DNA of 64,000 bases from Nissolia schottii (Eukaryota > Streptophyta > Magnoliopsida > Fabales > Fabaceae). The stretch lies in assembly GCA_003254905.1 (NCBI GenBank), contig QANU01052615.1, positions 383,137 through 447,136 on the forward strand, written 5' to 3'. Every line of letters starts with the position of its first letter. Position 1 is the stretch's first letter. The notes under the pieces are model-generated. The model searched no databases and had not been told where the DNA came from. It saw only the letters and a program-made list of their open reading frames with translations. Position numbers and translations under genes: made by a program. Positions 23,195 to 36,744 of this stretch are shown here, in pieces.

Positions 23195-25053
23195 TTGATG
23201 CTTTTGTGTGCTGCCAATTCTTCACACCAGCCATGGTCCTCAACCATTCCCACACTCACCTTGCTCCCAAAATGCACCACCTTACAACACGTGAAGCTAC
23301 TCCATGCACGCATCACAACAACGGGTCTCATAAAAAACGCTCTCTTCACAACAAAACTCGTTCTCACCTTCATTTCTTCACCACACAAGCCCCTCGTTGA
23401 GTTCGCACGCTACGTATTCTTTGAGCACTACGCACCCAAAGGTGAATTCTGTGATGACCCTTTTCCCTGGAACGCTGTGATAAGGTCTTACTCTCATGGC
23501 GGGTGTGACCCAAGAGGTGCTCTGTTTGTGCTCTGCTTCATGCTTGAAAATGGGGTCAATTTGGATAAGTACACTTTTTCACTAGTTTTGAAGGCCTGTT
23601 CTCAATTGGGTTTGTTGAAGGAAGCGATGCAGGTTCATGGATTGCTGTCAAAAACGAATCTTGGGTCTGATTTGTTCTTGCAGAATTGCTTGGTTGGGTT
23701 GTATGTGAGATGCGGGTGTGTTGAGCTTGCAGAGCAAGTGTTTGATAGAATGCCTGAACGGGATACTGTTTCTTATAACTCTATGATTGATGGGTATGTG
23801 AAGTGTGGTGTGGTTGAGAGGGCACGTGAGTTGTTTGATGGCATGCCGTTGGAGGAGAGGAACTTGATTACTTGGAATTCGATGATCGGAGGGTATGTGA
23901 GGTTTGAAGAAGGGTTGGTTCTTGCTTGGAGCTTGTTTGATGAGATGCCTGAGAGGGACTTGGTTTCTTGGAACACGATGATTGGCGGGTGTGCGAAGCA
24001 TGGGAGGATGGAGGATGCTCAGGCATTACTTGACGAGATGCCGGAGAGGGATTCGGTTAGTTGGGCTACTATGATCGATGGTTATGCGAAATCGGGTGAT
24101 GTTGTTGCCGCGAGGAGTTTGTTCGATGAGATGCCGAGGAGGGATGTCATTTCTTGTAACACCATGATGGCTGGCTATGTTCAGAATGGTTATTGCATTG
24201 AGGCTTTTAAGCTGTTTCATGATATGAGAAAGGCGACAAACATGTCTCCTGATGATACCACATTGTTGATTGTTCTTACAGCAGTTGCTCGGTTGGGACA
24301 TGTTGAAGTTGGAATCGCGATACATCAATATGTAATGGACAATGGTTACTTGTTAAGCGGTAAGCTTGGCGTTGCTTTAATTGACATGTATTCCAAGTGT
24401 GGTAGCATAGAGAATGCTATCTCAGTGTTCGAGAATATCGAACACAAATGTGTCGATCACTGGAATGCTGTGATCGGCGGCCTGGCTATTCATGGGATGG
24501 GCAACACGGCTTTCGAGCTTCTCATGGAGATGGAAAGGTGTTCGATTATACCGGATGACATCACATTCATTGGGGTGTTGAGTGCTTGTGGCCATGCCGG
24601 CATGTTGAAGGAAGGACTGATATGTTTCGAGATCATGCAAAGAGTGTACAAGCTTGAACCCAAGGTGCAGCACTATGGATGCATGGTGGACATGCTTAGC
24701 CGTGGAGGGCATGTTGAAGAAGCCATGAAACTCATTGAGGAGATGCCAATTGAACCAAATGATGTGATTTGGAAGACTTTGATTAGTGCTTGCCAAATTC
24801 ATCAGAACTTCTCTTTAGGAGAACCTTTAGCTAAGCAATTGATTCAGCTAAGTTCATGTAGTACAAGTTACTATGTGCTTTTGTCTAATATCTATGCCAG
24901 TTTGGGCATGTGGGACAATGTTAAAAGGGTTAGGACAGAGATGAAAGAAAGGAACTTGAAGAAAGTTCCTGGTTGTAGCTGGATTGAACTAGGGGGAATT
25001 GTTCACCAGTTCTCTGTACAAGATAGGACACACCCTCAGGTTAATGAGATTTA
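23195..25053 (+). CDS. CRR4: CRR4-like PLS-class PPR protein, C-terminus cut by assembly junction
   Basis: A single-exon open frame of 620 codons up to an N at 25054. It has about a dozen PPR motifs of the PLS type (for example DTVSYNSMIDGYVKCG, DLVSWNTMIGGCAKHG, GVALIDMYSKCGSIENA) followed by E and E+ motifs (PNDVIWKTLISACQIH; SYYVLLSNIYASLGMW; KKVPGCSWIELGG). There is no DYW deaminase domain. From memory, motif order and several segments match Arabidopsis CRR4 (At2g45350), a chloroplast RNA-editing factor for the ndhD start codon; orthology is inference. The first residues could form a plastid targeting peptide. MMLL offers two adjacent starts. The frame hits a stop just after the N because the sequence switches there to a misplaced copy of the S13 3' region, so the true C-terminus is missing. 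Confidence 0.85.
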
Positions 25054-25054
25054 N

Positions 25055-25946
25055 ATGTGATGGAAAGGTGATTTCGCATCTTGTTCTTGAAAGTACTTGC
25101 TTCTAAACGATTCATTCTGCAGCTGCTTTCTGTTAATCTGACTAATATTTCTCGACGATTGAACAGTATTTTTGCTCTGAAATTTTGTTGCTTGAATATG
25201 TAGTTTCTTGTTTAATATTCTCAATTTATTTGGACTACGGGTTCATGCTTCAATCATGGGATTGTTTTTGTTGCAAACTTTTGAGAAGCATTGCTGCATT
25301 TCACATTCTCTTACTTTTAGCTATTGCATTTAACTTCCTCTTGTTCTTGTTTTCGTATACTTACTTTGATTATCTACTTTTGCAGCGAATCAACAACTGC
25401 CAGTACTCTTGTGGCTTAGATGTTCAGTGATATGTTCAGCTTCTACCTTTGGTGTACTTTTTTTTGATAAGCAAACTAAGTTCGTTGGTCCTTGTTACAT
25501 GTCTTCAAATTTTGGAACACATTAAAAATTCATGATAGAACCTTTTTTCGAGTGTTAGTTTTGATGGTGGATTTTGTTCCTATTAATATGTACTTCCGTT
25601 TATTTTTTTAACTCTATTATTTTTAACTGTGTTATTTTGGCAGTATTATTATTATTATATTGCCCTGAAGTTATGAGTTCAAAAATACTTCCATCACCGT
25701 TACCACGATTAGGATAATTTGGCATGAAGGAGTTGTTATGTTTGGAGGCCTCCTTAGGTTGATAGTTGTCACGTTTGGTCACGATAAGAAAAGAGAGATA
25801 GATAGACAAACTTTTGAAAATTATATCCTTTTCATTATGATAAGAAGTTATATTTATCATCTTATTATTTATTTAGAGTCAATAACTATGTTAACATTAA
25901 ATAGTCAAGTAAATGAATAGTGAGGCGAATGGACGTAATTCACTCT
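25055..25946. repeat. Exact 892-bp copy of 27355-28246 bounded by single Ns (likely misassembly)
   Basis: This block is identical by eye to 27355-28246, at a constant offset of 2300, and is flanked by lone Ns at 25054 and 25947. It contains the last exon and 3' flank of the S13 gene (exon-like CGAATCAACAACTGCCAGTA at 25386). These are out of place here, upstream of the gene. The downstream copy is continuous with the gene and has no Ns, so this one is probably an assembly error that replaced the PPR 3' end and S13 exon 1. The open frames inside are not genes. Confidence 0.85.
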
Positions 25947-26009
25947 NTTTTTCCTTTTTGTTTTTTCGTCTAACGCTATTGTTGTTGTGTTCGTTCAATG
26001 CGTTTCCAG

Positions 26010-27719
<1,710 letters not shown>

Positions 27720-28246
27720 ATGTTCAGTGATATGTTCAGCTTCTACCTTTGGTGTACTTTTTTTTGATAAGCAAACTAAGTTCGTTGGTCCTTGTTACAT
27801 GTCTTCAAATTTTGGAACACATTAAAAATTCATGATAGAACCTTTTTTCGAGTGTTAGTTTTGATGGTGGATTTTGTTCCTATTAATATGTACTTCCGTT
27901 TATTTTTTTAACTCTATTATTTTTAACTGTGTTATTTTGGCAGTATTATTATTATTATATTGCCCTGAAGTTATGAGTTCAAAAATACTTCCATCACCGT
28001 TACCACGATTAGGATAATTTGGCATGAAGGAGTTGTTATGTTTGGAGGCCTCCTTAGGTTGATAGTTGTCACGTTTGGTCACGATAAGAAAAGAGAGATA
28101 GATAGACAAACTTTTGAAAATTATATCCTTTTCATTATGATAAGAAGTTATATTTATCATCTTATTATTTATTTAGAGTCAATAACTATGTTAACATTAA
28201 ATAGTCAAGTAAATGAATAGTGAGGCGAATGGACGTAATTCACTCT

Positions 28247-29475
28247 TTCATTTTAATGGATCTTGATCTCAGTTGAATTAAGCTTTATCAATTTTTAAGG
28301 TTTAATTTCTCCAAAGTTTGTCTCTCTCTTTTAATGTGTAAATGTGTTACCTGATCATTTTAAACATGAAAGGTAGTCTTATCCTTGTCCTTATGTGATA
28401 AGAATCTTTTGAAATAAAGAATATATGAACTTGGGCAGATGCTATAATCTTAATTGAAACAGTTTTAAAGTTCTCAAGAGTGAATTTTTCTCTAGATTTT
28501 ATCAATATAAACTGTATGGGTTTGACCAAATAAATCAATGTTAGAGGGCTTCTCACTCACTCAATTTAGAATGAAACTTCTGTGAGAGGATTCACATGCC
28601 ATGAAATGGATTAAGGTTTTCTAAACTGAATTTCTATCTAAAACAAGATTTCTCTATCATTACATCAATAGTGTAATTTGCAAAAGATTATGCGACGAAT
28701 ATGTTTGAGGCGTACTCTTGAGATGAATGGTTACGAACAAATTCTTAACAAAATAGGTGTTTCTTCGTTATATTTGAGGTTAATGAGGGTACTAGTACTT
28801 TTTATAATTTTTATAATTGAGTGACTCATAATTAATCATGAACTCAATACCTATTTATGATTTTTATGATAAAAAAATTAGAATAATATCAACCACTTAT
28901 TGTTCTAAAGTATCGGCATCTTTAAAAATATTGAGGACTTTTATCATTCATTCTAATATTATCCGTATACTTTATGGTTATAACATTTTTCTTTGACAAA
29001 ATTATTATTTTACATCCTTGTCTTTTATTTTATTTCATTTCATTATTTTCACACAAGCAATAGAAAATATTCTTCTTCTATTGATACACGGAGAACAAAA
29101 AAAAACTTGTACCAAGAGAGGTGACTATAATATTTTGAGATGAATTAGTTGAAAAAATTTCCCTCATTTTTTCCCTCGTGTAAACGCAAATACAAATCCA
29201 CCCCAACTTTTTCTATTATTTTGTTTCTTCTAAATAAATTTCTTTCCGCTCCTTTTACTTTATTATTATTATTTTTTGTTTCAATTTCTGTGCGCATTTT
29301 CGTGTTGGGGGAGTGAGTGAGTGGGTAACTTGCACAGGCAAATGCTCTCGTAGGTGGTGGAATTTATCAAGAGCACATGAATGAAGCTCTTGAGCGCTTA
29401 CAACGATTGAGAGTGCTATCTATTTAACATTAAATATTATGCTCCATCGACAATGTACGGTACATGCAACTGAAA
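28247..29475. other. Intergenic, no gene seen
   Basis: AT-rich sequence between S13 and the receptor-like protein gene, serving as 3' flank of both (they converge). No repeat or gene recognised. Confidence 0.6.
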
Positions 29476-32400
29476 TCAGTGACGCACCCACCTTAGAGTC
29501 CTGTATCTTTTCCCACCACGGTCTTCATAAACGAAATCTAACTGGGGGAATATGCGGTGCAGCATCTCTTCCACTTGCTTGCAGTACCACAGCCTCCACC
29601 GCTTCCAAAGTATGAGGGGAAGTATAACCATTCCAATGCCAAAAGTGAAACCCAATTCAGCACTGATGAGATTCCAGTCAACTAAACTCTCTCCACCGGA
29701 ACCTGAGTCGTCATCTTCTGGTTGCACCCCACCACCACTGCAGTTGGGGGTCAATGGAGGCCCGCATAACCCATCATTGCCTTTGAAGGATGATGCCGCA
29801 AAAGATTGAATCTGAGTACCTGTTGGGATCATTCCCACCAGATGGTTGAACGAGAGGTTCAAAACTGCAAGGAAATTTAGGCTTGCAAGCTGTGTTGGGA
29901 TCTTTCCGCTCAGAGAGTTGTTTGACAAGTCTAAGGACTCAATGGACTTCAGATTTCCCAAAGATGTTGGTATGCTGCCCTGTAAAGCATTATGTGACAA
30001 GTTCAGAATGTACAATGCTTTCAGTTGCCCAATCTCTTGCGGTATTGGTCCTGTTATGTGGTTACCCGAGAAATCTATTGAAGTGAAGACAGTTAGTATC
30101 TTCTCTAACTCCACCTGGTTCCCTTTACTCATCAATGTCACTCTATCTTGGTATTTGATATTGTTGTACAGAGATACCTGAACGTGAAGATCATTTGGCT
30201 TCAGCATGTTATTTTGATCCACTTTCATTGCCTTCCACGTTTCAACAAACGAAGGTGGAATCCTCCCAATCAAGCTGTTAGAAGCAATGTCAATAATCTG
30301 AAGACTTGGCCATGCTGCTTCTGGTGTTGGGCACTCAATGGACCCATGCAGTTTGTTGGATCTTAGAATAAGAACACGTAAGGTGGATACACTCTTCAAC
30401 CAGCAGGGGAACTCATCATCAATGCGGTTGTTCCCAAGGTCTAAAACTTCAAGTGAGGAGCAACTGGCCAGATATGTCGGCAGCTTCCCCTCTAGGAAGT
30501 TGCCATTGAGATCTAGAGTTCTTAGGCCACACGAACCGGTGATTGTGTCAATACTTCCGGTAAGCTTGTTTCCCCTAACATTTAGTACGCTCAGACTTCC
30601 ATTCATTGCAATCAAGCATTTGGGAAGTTTTCCAGTCAGGGAGTTGTTTGCAAGGTTAAGAAAAAGAAGTCTTTGGGCATTGCACATTGATTCTGGTATA
30701 CTGCTATTCAGTTTATTACTGGAAAAATCTATGTAATTCAGATGCCTCGGGTAAACTGGAAGTATCCTTTGGAGTTGGTTGGCGTGCAGGTCGAGGGAAG
30801 ACACAGGGGAAGAATCTATATCCAGTGGTGCTTCTTCCCAATCTGTAAGATAGTTCAGGGACAGATTTAAGTAACTCTGGTTCCAAATCCACCGAGGTAT
30901 ATTTCCTCTCAAATGGTTCTTTGAGAGGTCAAGGTAACTTAATGTTTGGTTTTTCAAAAAATTGGGAAATGTTCTCAACCCGCATGAAGCCAAACTCAAG
31001 CTTCCTAAGGAAGGAAACCGAAAGGAAGAGTCCAAATTTGTGTCGTCAATGATGGATAGATTGTTGTATGACAGGTCAAGAATCTTGAGTCCAGTGAGTT
31101 TAGGCATAGACTTAGGAAGAGGCCCTTCTAAGAGATTGCTGCTCAAGTCAATCTCTTGTATTGCAGAGGAACCGTTTTCATAGTCATCAATTTGGCCACC
31201 AAACTGGTTTTCTTGAAGCCTAATAAGCTGAACTGATGGGAGCTCGAACATAGAAGAGGGGACCTTCCCACTGAAGTTATTATTCTGCAACCTGATGTCA
31301 GCTAGATTCAAGAGACCTTGGAAGTGAGTGGATGGTATTGAATTGTTGAAACCATTATCAGAGAGGTCTAAGTAGGTGAGGTTCTTGGACATGCTGAACG
31401 ATGGGACTGGACCGGTGAAAGTGTTGGATGACAATCTCAGATAAGAAAGTTTGGTTAGTTTAGACATTGAACTTGGAAGAGTCCCATTAAACTGGCAACG
31501 AGAAAGATCTAAAGTGGACAAATGGCTCAAATAACTAATTGAAATAGGTAGCGGCCCGGAGAATTTTGTCCACTTGAGTATCACGGTTTGGAGTGATCCA
31601 TTCTCTGGAAAATCGGGCAAGGAGCCACGAAGATCAATATTGTAGGAGAGATCAAGATGTTCTAACCTTTCTAATCGGAAAACCATTTCAGGAAATCTCC
31701 CTTGCAACCAGCAGCCACTAAGATCTAACATGGTCAGATTTTCAAAATGAGCAAAGGATTCTGGCACTGGTGATGACAAAGTGTTCCAGGGCAGGCGAAT
31801 TATTCTGAGAGATTGAAGCTTTGCCAAGGAAAAATCTATGGGGCCTCGAAGGTTGCAGCGTGACAAGCTAAGCTCTTGCAGGTTTGGCATCAATGATGAT
31901 AAAGCATAGCCCCATTGATTTCCAGGGGCTGCTATGTTCACACCATCAAGGTAGAGTTTTGTCATCTTGGTGAGGTTCTTAATAAGCCTTGGGAAATTCG
32001 GATTCTCAAGTTTCAGTTTCAACTCAGAAGATGACAAATCGAGAGTCAGCAAACTAGTTAGATGGGAGATTTCAATAGGAACCTGCCCTCTAAAGCCAGC
32101 ATTTGACAAATTCAAATGCATCAAGTTTGCGAGCTTTCCAAACTCTGAAGGAATCACAGTCCGGATGTAATTATAGGCCAAGTTCAAACTCTGCAGATAT
32201 TGGAGGCTGAACAGACTGCTTGAGTTGTCAATTCCTCCTGAGATTGATTCCTGGCTGAGGTCTAGTCCAGTAACAAGTCCCTCATTGCATGTTACTCCAT
32301 TCCACTCGCAGCAGTCGACACTTTCATTCCACTGCACGAGTTTTGTGGATGCTTCAGGATCAAGTAGAGTGATGTTTTTCTTCATGTGGAGCAACAAGGA

Positions 32401-32505
32401 TTGCTGGTGGCCTAGGCAGTTGCCAGACACCATAAGGGTAGTAATGCCGAAGCTAGTTGAGCAAAAGAGTATGAAGAAAAGCCTTAAGGCTTTGTGTATT
32501 GTCAT
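29476..32505 (-). CDS. LRR receptor-like protein (Ve1/Cf-type RLP), intact
   Basis: An intronless frame, 1009 residues from the ATG at 32505. An upstream in-frame ATG at 32595 would add 30 residues, but the TATA box at 32627-32634 puts transcription start near it. The chosen ATG also gives a clean signal peptide (MTIHKALRLFFILF...). Next come an LRR N-cap with CCEWNGVTC, about 30 extracellular LRRs of the LxxLxxLxLSxNxLxGxIP type with an island before the last four repeats, and the cap GNDGLCGPPLTPNC. An acidic stretch, one membrane segment (about 970-995 counted from 32595) and a short basic cytoplasmic tail without kinase follow. Family knowledge: such RLPs sense apoplastic pathogen molecules and signal through SOBIR1. 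The layout and segments such as NLSNAGFRGQVPIEIS recall tomato Ve1; the ligand is unknown. Confidence 0.9.
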   Translation of the reverse strand: MTIHKALRLFFILFCSTSFGITTLMVSGNCLGHQQSLLLHMKKNITLLDPEASTKLVQWNESVDCCEWNGVTCNEGLVTGLDLSQESISGGIDNSSSLFSLQYLQSLNLAYNYIRTVIPSEFGKLANLMHLNLSNAGFRGQVPIEISHLTSLLTLDLSSSELKLKLENPNFPRLIKNLTKMTKLYLDGVNIAAPGNQWGYALSSLMPNLQELSLSRCNLRGPIDFSLAKLQSLRIIRLPWNTLSSPVPESFAHFENLTMLDLSGCWLQGRFPEMVFRLERLEHLDLSYNIDLRGSLPDFPENGSLQTVILKWTKFSGPLPISISYLSHLSTLDLSRCQFNGTLPSSMSKLTKLSYLRLSSNTFTGPVPSFSMSKNLTYLDLSDNGFNNSIPSTHFQGLLNLADIRLQNNNFSGKVPSSMFELPSVQLIRLQENQFGGQIDDYENGSSAIQEIDLSSNLLEGPLPKSMPKLTGLKILDLSYNNLSIIDDTNLDSSFRFPSLGSLSLASCGLRTFPNFLKNQTLSYLDLSKNHLRGNIPRWIWNQSYLNLSLNYLTDWEEAPLDIDSSPVSSLDLHANQLQRILPVYPRHLNYIDFSSNKLNSSIPESMCNAQRLLFLNLANNSLTGKLPKCLIAMNGSLSVLNVRGNKLTGSIDTITGSCGLRTLDLNGNFLEGKLPTYLASCSSLEVLDLGNNRIDDEFPCWLKSVSTLRVLILRSNKLHGSIECPTPEAAWPSLQIIDIASNSLIGRIPPSFVETWKAMKVDQNNMLKPNDLHVQVSLYNNIKYQDRVTLMSKGNQVELEKILTVFTSIDFSGNHITGPIPQEIGQLKALYILNLSHNALQGSIPTSLGNLKSIESLDLSNNSLSGKIPTQLASLNFLAVLNLSFNHLVGMIPTGTQIQSFAASSFKGNDGLCGPPLTPNCSGGGVQPEDDDSGSGGESLVDWNLISAELGFTFGIGMVILPLILWKRWRLWYCKQVEEMLHRIFPQLDFVYEDRGGKRYRTLRWVRH

Positions 32506-32626
32506 TTTGCAGCTGATGGCAGAAAACACTAAGAAGTCAGAGAAGTGGCATGAGTTGATGGGGGTGCTTGAACATTGTGGAGCTTGCTTAATCATTTTGA
32601 AAGTTTACGTGTTGAATCACGTGAAA

Positions 32627-32634
32627 TTATATAA
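32627..32634 (-). promoter_or_regulatory. TATA box of the RLP gene
   Basis: TTATATAA, palindromic, about 32 bp upstream of the first in-frame ATG (32595) and about 120 bp upstream of the preferred ATG (32505). This spacing argues that the downstream ATG is the one used. A CACGTGATTC-like motif lies just downstream. Confidence 0.5.
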
Positions 32635-32659
32635 CTTTTTGTATTAGTATTCCATGAAT

Positions 32660-33632
32660 ACTTGTTTGATGCAGGGGTCAATGACTCAATGGACACGGAT
32701 ACGCGTGCAAATTTGAATCTTTATTAGTTTAGCAAGTCATGAAGAGGTCCTCTTTTTCGGTGTGATTTTAATTGCTTTGTTTGCTTTATTGTGAAAGCTG
32801 CACCTTCCACCAAATGAAACTTGAAACTTTTTGACATCTTGTGCAATCTTCCACCTTCTATCTTGTGTAAATTTAGATTGGACACAAATTCAACACATCA
32901 TTTTTTAGTGCACACATAATAAAAATGAATCATAGTATTTTTATATGTCTTACTAAATATGTTTAGATTCCATTAAATAAAATTTACTTTATTGTATATA
33001 TGCTCAAGAATAACATATTAAATTTATATTTAACTAAAAGTTTCTTGTCAACTCCAACTCCAAATGCTTTGTTAAAATAAGTTCTTAGGTAGTCTGAATC
33101 AAGTAAACAAATGTGATATCATGCATCATTTATAGCTGAACACTAATTTTGTGGGACATTACTGTTTTCTACTACTTTTTATTAAATTTTTAGTGCAATT
33201 AGTTATGGGTTGAATTGTGAACGGTGAAGAGCGCTACTTTTTCTTTCTTACTCTTAGACTACATAAATATTTCTCTTCTTTGAATTGCCTTGAACACAAT
33301 GATGTCATTGCAACAGTGGGAAATGTTGACCACAATTTCTAAAGTTTGGCACGGCTTCAACATTTTGACTTAGTCTTCCACTACTATTTTTGGTAGCCGA
33401 ACGCATATAAGTCAATTATCACATGCTAGTGATTACAAACTCGACATCAATGATATTGACAGGCTAATTATCTCAATAGAAGAAAGAAAGCTGAGTCATT
33501 TTGATGTTACCTCGACCTGAAATGGGTGGTTGACCAAGAGAACCATGGACATGAAACAATGTTTGAAAATAAGATCTCAACTTAGCACTTCCCAGAAACC
33601 TATCTACCCAAAGAAAATCAAGACATAGCAAG
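32660..33632. other. Shared upstream region of divergent RLP and thaumatin-like genes
   Basis: About 1 kb between two divergently transcribed defence-type genes. No coding content. It contains W-box-like TTGAC/GTCAA cores (for example GTTGACC at 33325 and GGTTGACC near 33527), which could respond to WRKY factors; this is a weak, sequence-only suggestion. Confidence 0.35.
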
Positions 33633-35304
33633 ATGAATCTCTTCCCATGGTGGTGCTCTTCCACTTTCATTCTCAGCTTCACTCTCCTACTTGTCACTAT
33701 CCAAGGTATATAAAACACACACACACACACACACACAAGGCGTTCAGTTTTTCTTTCACATTCTTCTTCTCTTTCTAATCCATGTTGCTCAACCCCTCAG
33801 GCACTACGTTCACATTTGTAAACAGGTGCAACTACACAGTGTGGCCTGCCATTTATGTAGTTTCAGGTACGACAACAGCATTTTTATGTAATTTTTTTTT
33901 TTGTTTTTGCATTAGATAATAAAATGAATTTAATTTTGATAAACTATCTTAGTTAACAGATCATATGTGGTTATTATTTTTGGAGAAATGTTTTACCCAC
34001 CTAATATATCGTTCTGACTATTAAATGGAGTAAGAATTAATTACCTTTTAAGATTTTAAAGTGTTGGTTACATTTATGTTTTTTTTATACTTAATTTAGT
34101 AGTTAGAGAGATATTTAAAAAGATATATCATTACACTTAATTTTTTTTCTAAACCGATCATGGATTCTTATATACATAAGAAATTTTCAACAATGCAATA
34201 AGATTTGGATGAATGACACAACACTTTAATTTAACAAAATTAAATCTTAATAAAGTAAAACACTATTTCAACACATTTTCTCTTACGCCATGTTTGGATT
34301 ACCTTTCTTACTTCTTTTTTTTGGAGATTAATAAGGAAACAATGAAATTTCATTAATATTGTTCAGAAGTTATATTGTAAATTAACAAGAAGGAACTGAA
34401 CTTTTATATTAGTTTGTAGTTCTCTCTTTTTTCCATCCATTTCACTCTAATTTTGAAAAAAAATAAAAAATAAAAAAAGGACTTTGAGAGGGAAAGAGGA
34501 ATAGTTCCCCTTTAGTTCCTTGTTCAAAATATGTATATGTAAACTCGAACTAGCAAATTAGTTCCATTTGCCCCTGTTTCCTTTCCGCTCCGGCCTTACT
34601 TGTAGTCCGAGCAAAAATATTATTATTAATATTTGAATTCCCAAAGAAGAAAAACACAATTTATCAAATGGTGTGAAATTGTTGTCCTTTCAGGTAAACC
34701 AAATCTCAACTCCACCGGATTCGAGCTCCCCAAAGAGTCTTCCCGGTCCTTCCAATTCCCATCCGGTTGGACCGGCAGAATATGGGCTCGAACCGGATGC
34801 AATCTTGATCAGTCCGGTCTGTGGTCGTGTCAAACTGGCGACTGCGGGACGGGCCTAATCGAGTGCAATAATTCGCTCTATACCCCTCCGGCTACCATAG
34901 CAGAGTTCGCACTTGGCGCTTTTGCTGTAGATGACTTCTATGACGTTAGCATTGCGAACGGCTTCAACATTCCGATGAACTTGGAGGCCGTGGGAGGGTC
35001 CGGTTCGTGCGGATCACCCGGTTGCGAAGTGGACATAAACCGGCTGTGCCCGGTTGAGTTAGCTTTGAAAGATGGCCAGGGCTGCATGGACCCGTGTACA
35101 GCTATTGGTAACTCGGAGTACTGTTGCATTGGAGCGTATAATTTGCCTGACATGTGTGGTCCCAACGTTTACAGCGAGATGTTCAAGGCCGCGTGTCCTA
35201 GGTCATATAGCTACGCCTATGATGATTCCGGCACCACGTTTTCTTGTGCGGGTGCTGATTATGTTGTCACCTTCTGTCCATCCTCAAGCTTTTCTTCTTC
35301 TTAG
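33633..35304 (+). CDS. Thaumatin-like protein (PR-5 family), three exons
   Basis: Exons 33633-33705, 33801-33866 and 34694-35304 encode 249 residues. Exon 1 is a signal peptide (MNLFPWWCSSTFILSFTLLL) ending at a GT donor. Exon 2 begins GTTFTFVNRCNYTVWPAIYV, the thaumatin N-terminus. Exon 3 carries the thaumatin signature GLWSCQTGDCGTGLIEC. The mature part has 16 cysteines, enough for the eight conserved disulphides, and the acidic-cleft residues (the R-E-D-D-D set) appear present: WARTGC, TIAEFAL, DDFYDVS, CEVDINRLC. It should be secreted; family members bind beta-glucans or act in pathogen and stress responses. The C-terminus ends in a Ser-rich tail. Intron 1 has an (AC)n repeat; intron 2 is about 830 bp and AT-rich. 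An open frame beginning at 34633 is intron read-through. Confidence 0.92.
33715..33737. repeat. (AC)n microsatellite in intron 1 of the thaumatin-like gene
   Basis: About 11 AC units a few bases after the exon 1 donor, inside a 95-bp intron. Confidence 0.95.
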
Positions 35305-35552
35305 TTCCCTTTAGATAATTCTTGTATGCTTTGACAAATGTTATTTGTACTCATTTAGTCGTGAGACACCGTGCTGATTCATTAGTTATTCATCATTGGA
35401 TGAGATCTCAATCTGGTCCACACTTTATTAAAATCTCATTCAATAGTAAATAATTAGTGAGTCAGTTTGATATCCCACGACTAACGAGCATAAATAGTAC
35501 ATAAGTCATGCTAAAATGACACCTTGTGGTCTTAGTGAGGTTCTGAATAGTA

Positions 35553-35714
35553 TTGAAGGAAAATGTATCTATACTCATTTCACTGGAAATATTCCTGCGG
35601 CTGCTTCCCATTGGTCTCTCCGTGTCAGCGCTTGTACTCATGCTTAACAACTCTCAGGAAAACGAATATGGCTCTGTTTCCTACACCGACATTGGAGCTT
35701 TCAAGTATCTATCT
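35553..35714 (+). pseudogene. CASP-like protein fragment (CASPL2-type)
   Basis: The translation reads [20 protein letters not shown], followed by [22 protein letters not shown]. This matches the first transmembrane helix and extracellular loop of CASP-like (DUF588) membrane proteins, where LRxxPxxLxxxALxxMLxNSQxNxxGSxSYxDLGAFxYL is conserved. The frame loses similarity after KYL and the rest of the four-helix protein is missing; the sequence soon becomes the 3' flank of a receptor kinase paralogue. It is a captured or rearranged exon, not a working gene. Confidence 0.6.
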
Positions 35715-35837
35715 ATCTCTTTTATGTTAGTTAAAAAATAGAAATCTTAGTTAGAATTTTAACTTTAGACCACTTGGTCGCAGAGATTTTAATACTATTT
35801 TAAAAATCATATCTCTCCAAAACATAAACGATTGAGT

Positions 35838-36172
35838 AAATATATGTAATAAGTAAAAATCAGGACAATTGTGATTTTACTTCTGTGATGTATGGATACA
35901 TTTTCATTTTCTTTCTATCTCAGAAAAAATCTCCTAATTCGGTACATCAAAATGTATTATTGATGTTATTTTGAGAAGTGAGAAGATTACATAAATAAGA
36001 ACTTTCTCATATACAAGGACTACCTCTCAAATTAGTGCATACTCGAACAACTAAAATTTTAGTTGAGAATGTTCTCTTAACTTGGATTTCAATTTTTTTA
36101 ATAAATGAAAAAGTTTATTCAATTAAAATACTTTTTAATAGATAAATGTGATAGGATTTCATCTTGTTCACT
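35838..36172 (+). repeat. Duplicate of the 3' flank of the receptor kinase pseudogene
   Basis: Closely similar to 63168-63453, starting at AAATATATGTAATA(A/G)GTAAAAA just before the stop codon of the downstream kinase copy and running through its 3' flank (for example GGTACATCAAAATGTATTAT). No kinase coding sequence precedes it here, so it is the trailing scrap of a lost or deleted LRR kinase copy. Confidence 0.75.
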
Positions 36173-36744
36173 GAGATAAAGTGTGTCAGCCGAAGAATGT
36201 TGGCTTTTGTAGCATCTCGTTTAAGACTCCTGAATCTAGACGGAAGTGTTAAGGTGATGATTCTGGGGAATTTGGAGCTTGGGTTCTCTTCCATCCTTAG
36301 TTACACGTGTCTCTATTGATCTTTCCTATATTTTAATGAACGAAATTCTTCAATATTATCTAAACATATTTTTAAAAGTACATAAACCTTATTTGAACTC
36401 TAACAAAATTTTACATGTAACACTTATTCTCACAAAAGTATAAAGTCCATTGAGAAGAGACAGAAAATGAACCTGAGACATCCTACACTTTAATGAGTGT
36501 GGGGTTAGGTTTCAAGACTTTATTTGTGTTAAAAAACATTTATTCTAAAACCGTGATTAAACTTTTATTATTGATTAAACTTTTAAATATTATATAGTCT
36601 AAATTTATGACAATCACTATCAAGGGGTGTTGTGGTCTCTCCTCTTTGCCACTATTACTCAAGGGCTGTGGCTTCACCGAAATTCGGTGATCTTTGAAGG
36701 AGAACAACTTTTTTAAGTAGTCTCTTTGGTATTCTCTTATCAAT

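Noticed and set aside
23128..24802. Antisense frames over the PPR gene
   Set aside because: Shadows of the PPR coding sequence; no independent features.
25185..25920. Open frames of 81, 86 and 60 codons
   Set aside because: They recur identically at 27485-28220 and lie in the S13 last intron and 3' flank.
29552..32647. Plus-strand frames over the receptor-like protein
   Set aside because: Shadows of an intact 1009-residue gene on the minus strand.
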